A stretch of DNA of 64,000 nt from Rhodoferax sp. Its GTDB lineage: Bacteria > Pseudomonadota > Gammaproteobacteria > Burkholderiales > Burkholderiaceae_C. Below are positions 8,410 through 17,785 of the stretch, piece after piece. The translations under genes and the position numbers were made by a program. Numbering within the stretch: the stretch's first letter is position 1; the number at the start of each line of letters is the position of its first letter. The notes under the pieces were generated by a model. The model was not told the origin of the DNA, made no database searches, and saw nothing but the letters and a program-made list of their open reading frames with translations. The stretch covers positions 1 to 64,000 of the forward strand of contig NZ_JAUSLE010000058.1 in the NCBI RefSeq assembly GCF_030646845.1, in the 5' to 3' direction.

Positions 8410-9671
8410 TGGGTTCATCGCAAACACGCCAGGAAGCCTTTGATGTCCTGAACGACGCACTGCACGCGTTTGTCAGAGTCAGACCCACCGGGCAGTTTTC
8501 GATGGCAGAGAGCCCACTGCACGGATGGAACATCGCGATCAAGGACTGCTTCGACCTCGCGGGCGATATCGCCAGCGTCGGGACGCCAATGTTCGCGGCA
8601 CGACGGGCGACAAGAACCGCCACCGCCGTACAGCGATTGCTGGATGCCGGGGCATGTATCGTCGGCCACACCCAGATGGTCGAACTGGCCTTTGGCGGCT
8701 GGGGCATCAACGCTGCCATGGGCACGCCGCGCAACCCATGGGACGGCCGCACCGTGCGAGTGGCCGGCGGATCGAGCAGTGGCTCGGCGGTCGCCGTGGC
8801 GGCGCGCATGGTGCCTGCGGCCTTGGGCAGTGACACAGCGGGATCCATAAGGATGCCGGGTGCGTTGTGCGGTATCACCGGGCTCAAAACCACTTTTGGA
8901 CTGATTCCAGAAGACGGCGTGTTTCCCCTGGCTCCGTCGTATGACAGCGTTGGCCCGATGGCGCAATCCGCAGATGACTGTGCAAGACTGTTCGAGGTCC
9001 TGACGGCAACCCGCCTTCCGCCGATGCAAGCGCCACATAACAGCCGGCTCCTCGTTTTGGATAGCGCAGCCTATCCGGTCCCGGTGGAACCCGGCGTTCA
9101 GCATGCACTCGATGCGGCGGTGAATGTTTTCACTCGCCTGGGCACGCATCTGAGCAAAAGCTCGCCCCCCTTCGCGCTGGCGGACCTGACACGCGATGCA
9201 GGAACACTGATTGGCGCTGAGGCTTGGACCGTACACGGCGCGCGGTTCGAGATGGACCCGAGTGCTTTTGGAGCGGGCCTGCAGCGTCGCTTCGAACAAG
9301 CGCGCATGGCGGACTCAGGCTCGATCGCCGCCGCGCGTGGTGCGCGTGTCCAGGCCAGCGAGCGCTTCCGGCGCTGGCTGCAGGCCGATGAGGTCCTGCT
9401 TCTTCCGACAGTGCATTGCAGCGCACCGGCTCTCGACTCCGTCGACGAACGCGGATCCCCGCTGGGGCAGTTCACGCGCTGGGTCAACCATGTTGGCGGC
9501 TGCGCGCTCACCCTGCCTGCAGGATTCGACACGCTCGGAATGCCGGTCGCAATACAACTCGTTGGTCGGGCTGGCACTGAGGCTCGCCTGTTGGCACTTG
9601 GTTCCGCATTCCAGCAGGCAACGGACTGGCATCGACGGGTGCCGGACCTCGCGTGGGCCACCGATCCTTGA
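8406..9671 (+). CDS. Amidase (amidase-signature family)
   Basis: A 421-residue cytosolic amidase-signature hydrolase that cleaves a carboxamide to a carboxylate and ammonia or an amine. The Ser-cisSer-Lys triad is visible: Lys46 in AIKDC, Ser123 within GGSSSGSA, and the nucleophile Ser147 in DTAGSIRMPG. Spacing matches the family (77 and 24 residues). The start is ATGATG overlapping the livM stop, and either ATG could be used. Coupling to the importer suggests that the imported molecule, or a derivative, contains an amide bond. An alternative is an allophanate- or urea-type side reaction. It is the last gene of the plus-strand operon, ending 30 bp from the convergent amidohydrolase. Confidence 0.9.
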   Translation: MMGSSQTRQEAFDVLNDALHAFVRVRPTGQFSMAESPLHGWNIAIKDCFDLAGDIASVGTPMFAARRATRTATAVQRLLDAGACIVGHTQMVELAFGGWGINAAMGTPRNPWDGRTVRVAGGSSSGSAVAVAARMVPAALGSDTAGSIRMPGALCGITGLKTTFGLIPEDGVFPLAPSYDSVGPMAQSADDCARLFEVLTATRLPPMQAPHNSRLLVLDSAAYPVPVEPGVQHALDAAVNVFTRLGTHLSKSSPPFALADLTRDAGTLIGAEAWTVHGARFEMDPSAFGAGLQRRFEQARMADSGSIAAARGARVQASERFRRWLQADEVLLLPTVHCSAPALDSVDERGSPLGQFTRWVNHVGGCALTLPAGFDTLGMPVAIQLVGRAGTEARLLALGSAFQQATDWHRRVPDLAWATDP

Positions 9672-9701
9672 ACCAGTGCTCCGCGACGACTATTACTGGA
9701 A

Positions 9702-10577
9702 CTAGCTTGCCTTCGGTAAAAGCTTCAACAGCCGCATCGCATTCTCTTTCAAAATCAGCGGCTGGACCTCGGGCTTGAAGCCCGCTTCAGCGAAGTCCTT
9801 CATCCAGCGATCAGGCGTAATCAGCGGGTAGTCGCTGCCGAACAGGATGCGGTCCTTGAGCAAGGTGTTCGCGTACTGCACCAACTGTGGCGGGAAATAC
9901 TTGGGGCTCCAGCCCGACAGATCGATCCAGATGTTGGGCTTGTGCATCGCTAAAGAAATCGCCTCGTCTTGCCACGGCCAGCTCGGGTGCGCGATGACGA
10001 TCTGGATGTCGGGAAACGCGATCGCCACATCCTCCAGCAGCATCGGGTTCGAGTTCTGCAGCCGGAGGCCGCCACCGCAACGCATGCCCGAACCAATGCC
10101 TGAGTGCCCGCTGTGAAAGATGGCTGGCAGTTGGTATTCGTTGATGACTTCGTAGATCGGCCAGGCCATCCGGTCCTGCGGCTCAAAGCCTTGCACCGTC
10201 GGATGAAACTTGAAACCCTTCACGCCGAAATCCTCAATCAGCCTTCGAGCTTCACGCGCGCCCATCTTGCCCTTGTGCGGATCAATGCTGGCAAACGCGA
10301 TCATGATGTCGCTGTTGGCCATGGCCGCCTCGGCGATTTCCTCATTGCTGATGCGCTGCCGCCCCAGTTGCGCCTCGGCGTCGACCGTGAAGTTGACAAA
10401 TCCGACCTTGCGCTCTCGGTAGTAAGCCAGCGTTTCGTCCATCGTCGGGCGCCTGCTCGATCGGAAATACTTGTCGGCCGCGCGGTCGTATTCTTCCCCG
10501 TAGTTGTCAAACGGGTTGCGGCACGACACCTCCAGATGGGTGTGCGTGTCGATGGCGATTAGGTTGTCGATGTCCAT
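9702..10577 (-). CDS. Amidohydrolase-2 family metal-dependent hydrolase
   Basis: A 291-residue TIM-barrel protein of the amidohydrolase_2 family (related to ACMSD/gamma-resorcylate decarboxylases and lactone hydrolases). It has the N-terminal metal pair HTH (His12, His14), a further His in FHSGHSG, IAHPSWP on a later strand, and the final Asp in LFGSDYPLI. Members hydrolyse or decarboxylate small ring or carboxylate substrates. The ATG at 10577 gives the family start MDIDNLIAIDTHTH; the longer open frame upstream overlaps the Tm-1-like gene region. It is the last gene of the minus-strand operon, 67 bp after the Tm-1-like gene. This pairing with a Tm-1-like protein suggests the two act on the same compound. 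Confidence 0.85.
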   Translation of the reverse strand: MDIDNLIAIDTHTHLEVSCRNPFDNYGEEYDRAADKYFRSSRRPTMDETLAYYRERKVGFVNFTVDAEAQLGRQRISNEEIAEAAMANSDIMIAFASIDPHKGKMGAREARRLIEDFGVKGFKFHPTVQGFEPQDRMAWPIYEVINEYQLPAIFHSGHSGIGSGMRCGGGLRLQNSNPMLLEDVAIAFPDIQIVIAHPSWPWQDEAISLAMHKPNIWIDLSGWSPKYFPPQLVQYANTLLKDRILFGSDYPLITPDRWMKDFAEAGFKPEVQPLILKENAMRLLKLLPKAS

Positions 10578-10644
10578 GTCGTTTACTTCATTGATCGGAC
10601 AGAAGGCAATGCATGCAAGGATGTCTGGCGTGCACCGATTATCT

Positions 10645-11880
10645 TCATGCCGCGGCAGTTGCCCGGTTTTTAGTGTAGGCCAGCACCTGCTCGACGATCG
10701 CGTCCGCAAACTGTGGGTCGTTGATGTGGCAGTTGAATTCGCGAGCCACTACGGTCTTCGGCAAAGCCTCCTTCAAGGCGTCGAGGAACACCGGGCACAT
10801 ATCCGGATCGTGCAGGTGGCCGTCCGGGCTGTCGTGGTGCGAGAAGCCTGTGAGCGGCACGAAGAACGACACGGGGCCCTTGGCATCGGCAATCAGACCG
10901 CCCATGTGCTTGGCCAGTGCCTTGAGTTCGCTCGGCTCGGTGCGTACCGCCGTCAGCGCGTGGTTGTGCATGTGGTAGCGGTGGTTGGGGAACATCGACT
11001 TGGCCATGTCGATTGGGCCGGCCACCATGAAGTCGGCATTGCCCGGTGCAAAGATCACCGGCACGCCCTTGGCCAGTGCCGATTTGGCGCGGTCCGGGCC
11101 GGCATTGCACAGGCCGTTGTTGAGAAAGTCGTTGATTTCCACCAGCGAGGTGTCTACCACCGCCACGACATCGCGCTCACTTACGATCTGGTCCATCGCC
11201 ATGCCACCGGTGCCCAGAGTGTGGAACACCATCACTTCGAAGCCCTTGGCTTCGAGTTGCTTGCGCACGTTGACGGTGCAGGCGTCGATGGTGCTGAGCG
11301 TGGTCATCGCCACCAGCGGCTTGGGCTCAACGCGTGTGGGTGAATAGTTCTTGGCCATCACTGCAGTGGCCAGCGCCGCATTGCGGAACACGTCGCGCGT
11401 GATGCTGTTCAGGCCGGCGATGTCGCACACCGGGTTGAACATGTTGATGTCCTTGGCGCCGATAAAGGGCTTGGTGAAGCCCGACGCCATGGTGGACACC
11501 ATGACCTTGGGCAAGCCGTAAGGGAACATGCCCATGACAACGGTGCCCAGGGCCGTGCCCATCGAACCACCCACGCCGATGATGCCACTCAAGCCGTGTT
11601 TGGCGTGGTATTCGAGGGCGCATTTGACCGAGCCTTCGATCATGACCCCTTGGCATTTGCCTTCGTGCTTCAGGTCGCGCACTTCTTCCAGGGTCATGCC
11701 GGCTGCCGCCGCAATCGCCTCCGGCGGGATCTCGACGCTCGAATCGGTTGACCTGCGTATGCTGGCGTCGAGGTGGACCACGTCCACGCCCTGCGACTCC
11801 AACACCTCGCGAATGAATTTCGCTTCCACTGCCTTGGTGTCCAGCGTGATGATCATCAGGACTTTGGGTTTGTTGCTCAT
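10645..11880 (-). CDS. Tm-1-like ATP-binding domain protein (UPF0261)
   Basis: A 411-residue protein of the UPF0261/Tm-1 family, named after the plant Tm-1 resistance protein whose N-terminal half binds ATP. The start KVLMIITLDTKAVEAKFI, the glycine-rich GIIGVGGSMGTALG and the segment FGAK/FIGAKDINMFNPVCDI are characteristic. The biochemical role of bacterial members is not known; they recur in catabolic operons beside amidohydrolase-like or TIM-barrel partners. A strong AAGGAG lies 8 bp before the ATG. About 97 bp separates it from aacS, so it may also have its own promoter. An ATP-dependent activation or isomerisation step is a reasonable guess, not shown. Confidence 0.85.
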   Translation of the reverse strand: MSNKPKVLMIITLDTKAVEAKFIREVLESQGVDVVHLDASIRRSTDSSVEIPPEAIAAAAGMTLEEVRDLKHEGKCQGVMIEGSVKCALEYHAKHGLSGIIGVGGSMGTALGTVVMGMFPYGLPKVMVSTMASGFTKPFIGAKDINMFNPVCDIAGLNSITRDVFRNAALATAVMAKNYSPTRVEPKPLVAMTTLSTIDACTVNVRKQLEAKGFEVMVFHTLGTGGMAMDQIVSERDVVAVVDTSLVEINDFLNNGLCNAGPDRAKSALAKGVPVIFAPGNADFMVAGPIDMAKSMFPNHRYHMHNHALTAVRTEPSELKALAKHMGGLIADAKGPVSFFVPLTGFSHHDSPDGHLHDPDMCPVFLDALKEALPKTVVAREFNCHINDPQFADAIVEQVLAYTKNRATAAA

Positions 11881-11977
11881 GCTTGTCTCCTTCTTGTGTT
11901 GCTACACGGTAGGTATGCGGTTGCCGTCGAATTGCGACTTTCCGCGGGTTTAAAAAATGGGCGTTTGTGAAATCGAA

Positions 11978-13987
11978 TCAGGTGGTCGGCAGTGCTTTCA
12001 GCTCATCGGCCAGACGCTGGAAAAAGGAAATGCTCTTCGGGTTGGCCATCGCATCGGGGCTGGCGACCTTCTCGGCCAAAGCGCCCAACAACAGCTTGCG
12101 CACCGGCACTTCCATCTTCTTGCCGGTGAGCGTGCGCGGTATCTCGTCTACCTGGTAGATCTCGTTGGGCACATGCCTGGCGGAGGCCTTGGTCCGGATC
12201 TGTTGAACGATCTGCGCCTTCAAAGCGTCGTCGAGCACCTGGCCGGGCGCCAGCACCACAAACAGCGGCATGAACGACGGACGCCCCAGGTATTCGAGGT
12301 CAACCACCAGGCTATCGCGGATCTCTTTCAGTTCCTCCACTACCCGGTAAATTTCGGCCGTGCCCATGCGGATGCCATACCGGTTGATGGTTGAATCCGA
12401 TCGGCCATAGATCACTGAGGTGCCGCGCGCCGTGAACCGGATCCAGTCGCCATGGCGCCAGAGGCCGGGATACATCTCGAAGTAACTCTCCAGGTACCGC
12501 CGATGCTCCGGGTCGCCCCAGAAATAAATCGGCATCGACGGCATGGGCTTGGTGATCACCAGTTCCCCCACTTCGTCGATCACCGGCTTGCCGTTGTCGT
12601 CGAACGCATAGGCGGACACGCCCAACTCGCGGCACTGGATCTCACCCGCAGTCACCGGCAGGATTGGCGCACAGGCCACGAAACCGGACGCGATGTCGGT
12701 GCCGCCGCTGATCGAGGCGAGCCACAGATCGGTCTTTACGGCGTCGTAGACCCAGTGGTACGCGTCGATCGGGAGGGGTGAACCCGTGGCATTGATCGCG
12801 CGCAGGCTCTGCAGTGGCGCGATGTCACGCGGCCGCAGTCCGTCCTTCATACAGTTGATCAAATAGGCTGCGCCGCAGCCGAAGAGAGTGACCTTCTGTT
12901 CGTCGATGAAGCGCCACAGCGCCTTCGTATCGGGCCATGCCGGGTTGCCGTCGTATAGCACGATGCTCGCGCCGGTCAACAAGGCACCGATCTGCAAGTT
13001 CCAAACGATCCAGCCGGTACCGCCAAGGAACAGCAGCCGGTCGGCGGGTCGCAGGTCGTGCTGCAGCGCCATGGTTTTCTGGTGCGTCAGCACGATGCCG
13101 CCCTGGCTGTGCACGATGGCCTTCGGCAGTCCGGTGGTGCCAGACGAATAGACGATCCACAGCGGATGTTCGAAAGGAAGGCGCTCGAAACGCAACTCGG
13201 CATCTGCCGCAATCGCCTCCGACCACTCCATGCGATCACGCCAGGCCGGCGGTTTGTGGGACGCTGCGCGGCAGATCGGCCCTGCCACATGGATGACGTG
13301 GTGGACGCTTGGCAACGCCAGAAGCAACTCGTCGACCAGTTCGCGCCGGTCGTGCGTCTTGCCGTTGTAGCTGTAGCTGTCCACTGCAAACAGCACTTTC
13401 GGCTCGATCTGGCGGAACCGGTCCAACACCACGGTGGCGCCCATGTCGGGCGCACAACTGGACCAGATCGCGCCGAGGCTGGCGCAGGCGAGGAAGGCCA
13501 CCACCGTCTCGGGCCGATTGGGCATGTACGACGCCACCCGGTCTCCAGGCCCCACCCCCAGCGCACGCAGGCGGGCGGCCAGGGCACCGGTGTCGCGCTT
13601 CAGGTCGGCCCACGATACCTCGTGGGTGCCGGTGTCCTCGCTGCGCGCGATGATCGCCGGACGCTCGTCACTTGCACAGCGAAACACGTGTTCAGCGTAG
13701 TTCAAACGAGCGTTCGGGTACCACTGCGCCCCAGGCATGGCCGAGCTGCCCAAGACGGGTTCACAGACGCCATCGGCTTGCACCCCGAAAAAGTCCCATA
13801 TCGACTGCCAGAAAGCCTCCAACTCGTCCACGGACCACTGCCACAAAGCGTCGTAGCTGTTGAAGGTCAGCCCCCTGTCTGTAGCCAGCCAGCGCATGTA
13901 GGCAGCGAGTCGGGTCGGCTCGATCTGATCCGGTCTGGGCGTCCACAGCACCTCGACAGGCGCAATCATTGAATCTGATGTGCTCAT
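11978..13987 (-). CDS. aacS: Acetoacetyl-CoA synthetase (acetoacetate-CoA ligase)
   Basis: A 669-residue acyl-adenylate-forming enzyme converting acetoacetate, ATP and CoA to acetoacetyl-CoA, AMP and PPi. The order is the ACS-type N-terminal cap (WQSIWDFF near residues 60-67), the P-loop VYSSGTTGLPKAIVHSQGG (about 279-297), and the C-terminal LTGKKMEVPVRKLL with the catalytic Lys. The length and the N-terminal WTP...Y.RWL pattern match acetoacetyl-CoA synthetases rather than acetyl-CoA synthetases. The start ATG overlaps the HAD gene stop by 4 bp. Its place in an operon with a biotin-dependent carboxylase suggests that the carboxylation product is acetoacetate or a close beta-keto acid. Confidence 0.93.
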   Translation of the reverse strand: MSTSDSMIAPVEVLWTPRPDQIEPTRLAAYMRWLATDRGLTFNSYDALWQWSVDELEAFWQSIWDFFGVQADGVCEPVLGSSAMPGAQWYPNARLNYAEHVFRCASDERPAIIARSEDTGTHEVSWADLKRDTGALAARLRALGVGPGDRVASYMPNRPETVVAFLACASLGAIWSSCAPDMGATVVLDRFRQIEPKVLFAVDSYSYNGKTHDRRELVDELLLALPSVHHVIHVAGPICRAASHKPPAWRDRMEWSEAIAADAELRFERLPFEHPLWIVYSSGTTGLPKAIVHSQGGIVLTHQKTMALQHDLRPADRLLFLGGTGWIVWNLQIGALLTGASIVLYDGNPAWPDTKALWRFIDEQKVTLFGCGAAYLINCMKDGLRPRDIAPLQSLRAINATGSPLPIDAYHWVYDAVKTDLWLASISGGTDIASGFVACAPILPVTAGEIQCRELGVSAYAFDDNGKPVIDEVGELVITKPMPSMPIYFWGDPEHRRYLESYFEMYPGLWRHGDWIRFTARGTSVIYGRSDSTINRYGIRMGTAEIYRVVEELKEIRDSLVVDLEYLGRPSFMPLFVVLAPGQVLDDALKAQIVQQIRTKASARHVPNEIYQVDEIPRTLTGKKMEVPVRKLLLGALAEKVASPDAMANPKSISFFQRLADELKALPTT

Positions 13988-14850
13988 GACAACAACTCCA
14001 GCAAGCGGTCGACGCCGCTGATCGACAGATGGGGGCGGCTGCCCGCCGGCAGGTTAGCGAAGTCTTCGGCATTGCTTAAGCCCGTGTGCACACCGATCGA
14101 CATGGCACCGCCACGCAGGGCCATCGCGTTTTCCAGGCTGATGTCATCACCAACGATCGCCATCTGGGCGGGCTTCAAGCCCCCTAGGCGTCCGCTGGCA
14201 CAGCTCATGGCCTGGGCTGAGGGTTTGCCAACGACCACCGCCCTTTTTCCCGTGACGCTTTGCACCGCTGCCGAGAGGGCGCCCGAGATGCCCAGCGTGC
14301 GGCCTTCCCGACTGGCCACGACGGCGGCCTTGGAGACGGTATAGAACGCGGCGCCAGCCCAGACAGCCCTGCATGCAGCATCCAGGTCTGCCAGCACGAA
14401 GTCAGGGTGCCAACCTATCAGCACCGCGTCCGCATCGTCCGCCCGCTCCGGCGAACGCACGACGTCAAAGCCCGCCTCTACCAGGGGCTTCCAGACACCC
14501 TCGCCGCCGAGCACCAGCAGCCGCTTGTAGCGACGGCGCTGGAAAAGATCAACCGCCACGCTGACAGGCGTCATCGTGTGCCGTTCGTCGAGCTCGATGC
14601 CGATTGCCGTCAGGGCCTCGGACAACTTCTGCGGCGTCTTGGTGCTTCCGTTGGTGAACCCCACGTGAGGGACTCCTCGTTGACGCAACAAAGCCAGCAA
14701 TTCGCAGGCGCCGGGCAATGGCTGGTAGCCACTCAGTCGCTTGTCCGCGAGCGCCAGGGTGCCGTCGATGTCAAAAACAAAGCCGCGTACCTCAGCCAAC
14801 TTTGCAGCGGCCAGCGTTGGGTCTGAAGATGGAACTGTGCTCGAATTCAT
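13984..14850 (-). CDS. HAD-superfamily phosphatase, NagD-like (class IIA)
   Basis: A 288-residue haloacid dehalogenase-type hydrolase. Motif I FVFDIDGTLA supplies the nucleophile and acid/base Asp; GFTNGSTKTP is motif II; the C-terminal AIVGDDISLENAMA is motif IV with the metal-binding acids. The large middle insertion is the C2 cap of the NagD/p-nitrophenylphosphatase subgroup. It should dephosphorylate a small phospho-compound in the cytosol. The chosen ATG at 14850 lies inside the 3' end of the carboxyltransferase gene (4 bp overlap), consistent with tight coupling. A phosphatase inside a carboxylation operon is unusual; it might recycle a phosphorylated side product. Confidence 0.87.
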   Translation of the reverse strand: MNSSTVPSSDPTLAAAKLAEVRGFVFDIDGTLALADKRLSGYQPLPGACELLALLRQRGVPHVGFTNGSTKTPQKLSEALTAIGIELDERHTMTPVSVAVDLFQRRRYKRLLVLGGEGVWKPLVEAGFDVVRSPERADDADAVLIGWHPDFVLADLDAACRAVWAGAAFYTVSKAAVVASREGRTLGISGALSAAVQSVTGKRAVVVGKPSAQAMSCASGRLGGLKPAQMAIVGDDISLENAMALRGGAMSIGVHTGLSNAEDFANLPAGSRPHLSISGVDRLLELLS

Positions 14851-16346
14851 GTCGCTGCTCCGGTGGCCGCGCCGGGCTGGTTGGCACGCAAGTCCAACAG
14901 GAAACCTTCCCGCTCGACCCGTGCATGGGTGACATCGGGCCGGCGTGCCAACTCGCCAAGCAGGCGCTCGACTGGACTGGCCACGGCGCTGTAGTTCTGG
15001 CGGCACGGCCCTGCGGCCACCATCGCATCCACCTGTTCGGCGGGCATGGTGGCGCGCAAAATGAACTCTTCGTCGGACAGGCCCGAATCGAACCGGCGGC
15101 GCAGTTCTGCCAGTTCCGGCATCGCGCTCTGCGTGGCCAGTTCGCGTGCCCGGGGCAACTGTTCGATCCGGTCGCGAACGTTCTGGTCCATCGGTGCGGG
15201 TGGCGTGCCGAAGCGGCCGATCACGTAGCGGATGACTTCGTCAGGCACGTTGGCGTAGCGCTCCGGTGCCAACACATTCATCACGGCCATCGTGCCAACC
15301 ACTTGAGAAAACGGGGTGACCATAATGGGGTAACCCAATTCGCGGCGAACGCGTGCGACCTCCTCAAACACCTCTGGCAGACGGTGCTCCTGGCGCATCT
15401 CGCGCAGCTGGCGCCGCATGGTTCCGATCATCCCGCCGGGCAACTGGTGCTGGAAGTAGCGCATGTCATATTCCTGCGGCACGCCGGGCGCGAGACCCTC
15501 GGCAGAAGCGAGCGCAGCAAAGTATTTGCTGACGCGGCCGACGGCTTCCATGTCCAGATCGACCGAGACGCCCTGGCTTTGCAGATTGGCGACGACGTTC
15601 TCGATGGCGGGTTGACTGCTGCCGTTGCCCAATGGCTGCGCGGCGGTGTGAAGGGTCTGGACGCCCAGCTCGGGGGCTTCTGCATAGGTGAACGGGGCCA
15701 AGCCGATCGTGCAATGCGAATGCAGCTCCAGCGGTTTTCCGCCCAGCGCCTCGCGCAGTCCAGGGAGCAGCGTGCGGGCGCGCTCGGGCGTCAGCAAGCC
15801 GCCCGGGTCTTTCAGGTAGACGCGGGTGATGGCTGTTACAGCAGCGAGCTTGCGTGCTGCATCGGCAAAATGCGCGTCATCGTGGATGGGGCTGACGGTG
15901 TAGACGATGGCGCCGACGATCTCGCGAGCGCCCGCTTCCGCGATGGCTGTAGCGCTGTCGGTCACAGCCTGCATGTTGTTCATGGGGTCCATCACCATGA
16001 ACCGCTCGATGCCGTTGCGCACCAACAATTGGTAAGACAGCGCCATCAACTCGGGGTGCGCCGTTTCCCAAGAAATGAAACGCATGCCAGTGGAGAGGAA
16101 GCTCAGTGGCGTGCGCGGCATGCGCGCCTTCATCAGGCGGATGCGCTCCCAAGGATTCTCCTTGTGGAAGCGCACCGTAACGGCCATGTGCGTGCTGGTG
16201 GAAAAGTCGAGTGCGCGGTAGCCGACGCGGTCGAGATCGGAGGCAATCTCCAGCATCATGCCGGTGCGCAGGCCGGTGGCACCCCACAGGCTCTGGTTGC
16301 CGTCACGCAGCGTGGTGTCGATGAAGTCGAGTCGATTGGCGCTCAT
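14847..16346 (-). CDS. Biotin-dependent carboxyltransferase, pyruvate-carboxylase/oxaloacetate-decarboxylase type
   Basis: A 499-residue carboxyltransferase (CT) subunit without its own biotin domain. Metal and catalytic residues of the pyruvate carboxylase CT barrel are present: DTTLRDGNQS (Asp10, Arg14, Asp15, Gln18), the carboxylatable Lys179 in YLKDPGG, the ligands His209/His211 in LHSHC, and Thr344 in VTPFSQVVG. The segment that reads LLRGxNxxGY in pyruvate carboxylase, oxaloacetate decarboxylase and transcarboxylase 5S reads FLSTGMRFISW here, placing Thr86 where those enzymes have the Arg that binds the keto acid carboxylate. The acceptor is therefore probably not pyruvate. It overlaps the biotin carboxylase gene by 4 bp. 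The Arg-to-Thr alignment is by eye and gap-free from the upstream Pro. Confidence 0.88.
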   Translation of the reverse strand: MSANRLDFIDTTLRDGNQSLWGATGLRTGMMLEIASDLDRVGYRALDFSTSTHMAVTVRFHKENPWERIRLMKARMPRTPLSFLSTGMRFISWETAHPELMALSYQLLVRNGIERFMVMDPMNNMQAVTDSATAIAEAGAREIVGAIVYTVSPIHDDAHFADAARKLAAVTAITRVYLKDPGGLLTPERARTLLPGLREALGGKPLELHSHCTIGLAPFTYAEAPELGVQTLHTAAQPLGNGSSQPAIENVVANLQSQGVSVDLDMEAVGRVSKYFAALASAEGLAPGVPQEYDMRYFQHQLPGGMIGTMRRQLREMRQEHRLPEVFEEVARVRRELGYPIMVTPFSQVVGTMAVMNVLAPERYANVPDEVIRYVIGRFGTPPAPMDQNVRDRIEQLPRARELATQSAMPELAELRRRFDSGLSDEEFILRATMPAEQVDAMVAAGPCRQNYSAVASPVERLLGELARRPDVTHARVEREGFLLDLRANQPGAATGAAT

Positions 16347-17785
16347 GAGCGTTGTCCTTCAGAAGCGGTCAGTGTTTCAGATTGGCCAAAGACTGCCGCG
16401 CCGGAGCCCGCCAGAAATCGTCCGAGAAAACCGGTGTCGAAGCCACCTTCGATGAACTCGGGCGTGGCCAGAACAGCACGGTGCAGTGCGATGTTGGTGA
16501 TTACGCCTTCGATGCGCACATCGGCCAGCGCAGACTCCAGCAGGCGTCGGGCATGCTCGCGGTCGCTTCCGGTGGCAATGACCTTGGCGATCATCGAGTC
16601 GTAGTACGGAGGAATCATGGCGCCGGCTTCCATGTGGGTGTCCACGCGCAGGTCCGTCCAGGCCGGGAAGTGGGCTGCGGTGAGCCTGCCGGGGGCCGGT
16701 CGGAAGTCGTGCGTCGGGTCCTCGGCATTGATGCGGCACTCAATCGCGTGGCCCGTCAGTCGAACGTCGGCTTGCTGCAAGCGCAAGGGATGTCCCTGCG
16801 CCACGATGATTTGTTCGGCCACCAGGTCGAGCCCGGTGATTTGTTCGGTCACAGGGTGTTCGACCTGGATACGCGCATTCATCTCTAGGAAGTAAAAGCG
16901 TTGGCGCGCGACATCGACCAGGAACTCGATCGTGCCCAGGCTGCGGTAATTGATATGTTTGGAGAAGCGCACCGCTGCAGCGTGCAGATCGCGGCGCATG
17001 GCATCGCTGAGGTTGGGCGCGGGTGCTTCCTCGACCAGCTTCTGGTAACGGCGCTGCACCGAGCAGTCGCGATCACCCAGGTGAACTACGCTCTCGCCGT
17101 CGCCCAGGATTTGCACCTCCACGTGGCGACCTTGTGTAACGAAGCATTCCACGTAAACCCGGCCGTCACCGAATGCCGCCAGAGCTTCGGAACTCGCGAG
17201 GTCGAACAGCGCGCTCAGCTCGACGGGAGTATTGGCGCGCTTCAAGCCACGCCCGCCGCCGCCGCCCACGGCCTTGATAAGTACGGGGTAGCCGATCTGT
17301 TCCGCCATCTCCAGCGCTGCAGGCAGGTTGTCGACTTGCCCGCCAGGCGCAATGGGCACCTCGGCCTGTTCGGCGCAGCGCCGGGCCTCCAGTTTGTTGC
17401 CCACGCGTTCGATCTGCTCAGCCGTCGGGCCGATGAAGATCAACCCGTTCTCTTCGCATGCACCAGCGAACTCCGCGCGCTCTGACAGGAAGCCATAGCC
17501 CGGGTGAATGGCCTGAGCGCCGACACCTCGAGCCGCCTCGATCAGGGTGCCGATGCGCAGGTAGCTGTCTGTGGCACGCGCCGGGCCGATACACACAGCG
17601 CGATCAGCCAGGCGTGCGCCCATGCTGTTGCGGTCGGCCGCCGAGACGGCGAGCACCGACTCGATGCCCAGGCGCTTGAGCGTGCGGATGATGCGCACGG
17701 CAATCTCGCCGCGATTGGCCACCAGCACCCGTCGGATCGGGCCGTCCATGGCAAGTTGGTCTGCTGTCTTCATGGCTGCGCTCAC
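16343..17785 (-). CDS. Biotin carboxylase subunit (AccC-like)
   Basis: A 480-residue biotin carboxylase that uses ATP and bicarbonate to carboxylate the biotin of the adjacent carrier protein. It shows the N-terminal VLVANRGEIAVRIIRT, the ATP-grasp glycine loop GGGGGRGLKRA (about residues 172-182), and the active-site stretch EMNARIQVEHPVTE. Length is slightly above the 450 typical of AccC because of about 15 N-terminal and 15 C-terminal extra residues. Start and stop overlap the flanking carrier and carboxyltransferase genes by 4 bp each, so the three subunits should be made in register. The context argues for a dedicated catabolic carboxylase, not the housekeeping acetyl-CoA carboxylase. 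Confidence 0.93.
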   Translation of the reverse strand: MSAAMKTADQLAMDGPIRRVLVANRGEIAVRIIRTLKRLGIESVLAVSAADRNSMGARLADRAVCIGPARATDSYLRIGTLIEAARGVGAQAIHPGYGFLSERAEFAGACEENGLIFIGPTAEQIERVGNKLEARRCAEQAEVPIAPGGQVDNLPAALEMAEQIGYPVLIKAVGGGGGRGLKRANTPVELSALFDLASSEALAAFGDGRVYVECFVTQGRHVEVQILGDGESVVHLGDRDCSVQRRYQKLVEEAPAPNLSDAMRRDLHAAAVRFSKHINYRSLGTIEFLVDVARQRFYFLEMNARIQVEHPVTEQITGLDLVAEQIIVAQGHPLRLQQADVRLTGHAIECRINAEDPTHDFRPAPGRLTAAHFPAWTDLRVDTHMEAGAMIPPYYDSMIAKVIATGSDREHARRLLESALADVRIEGVITNIALHRAVLATPEFIEGGFDTGFLGRFLAGSGAAVFGQSETLTASEGQRS

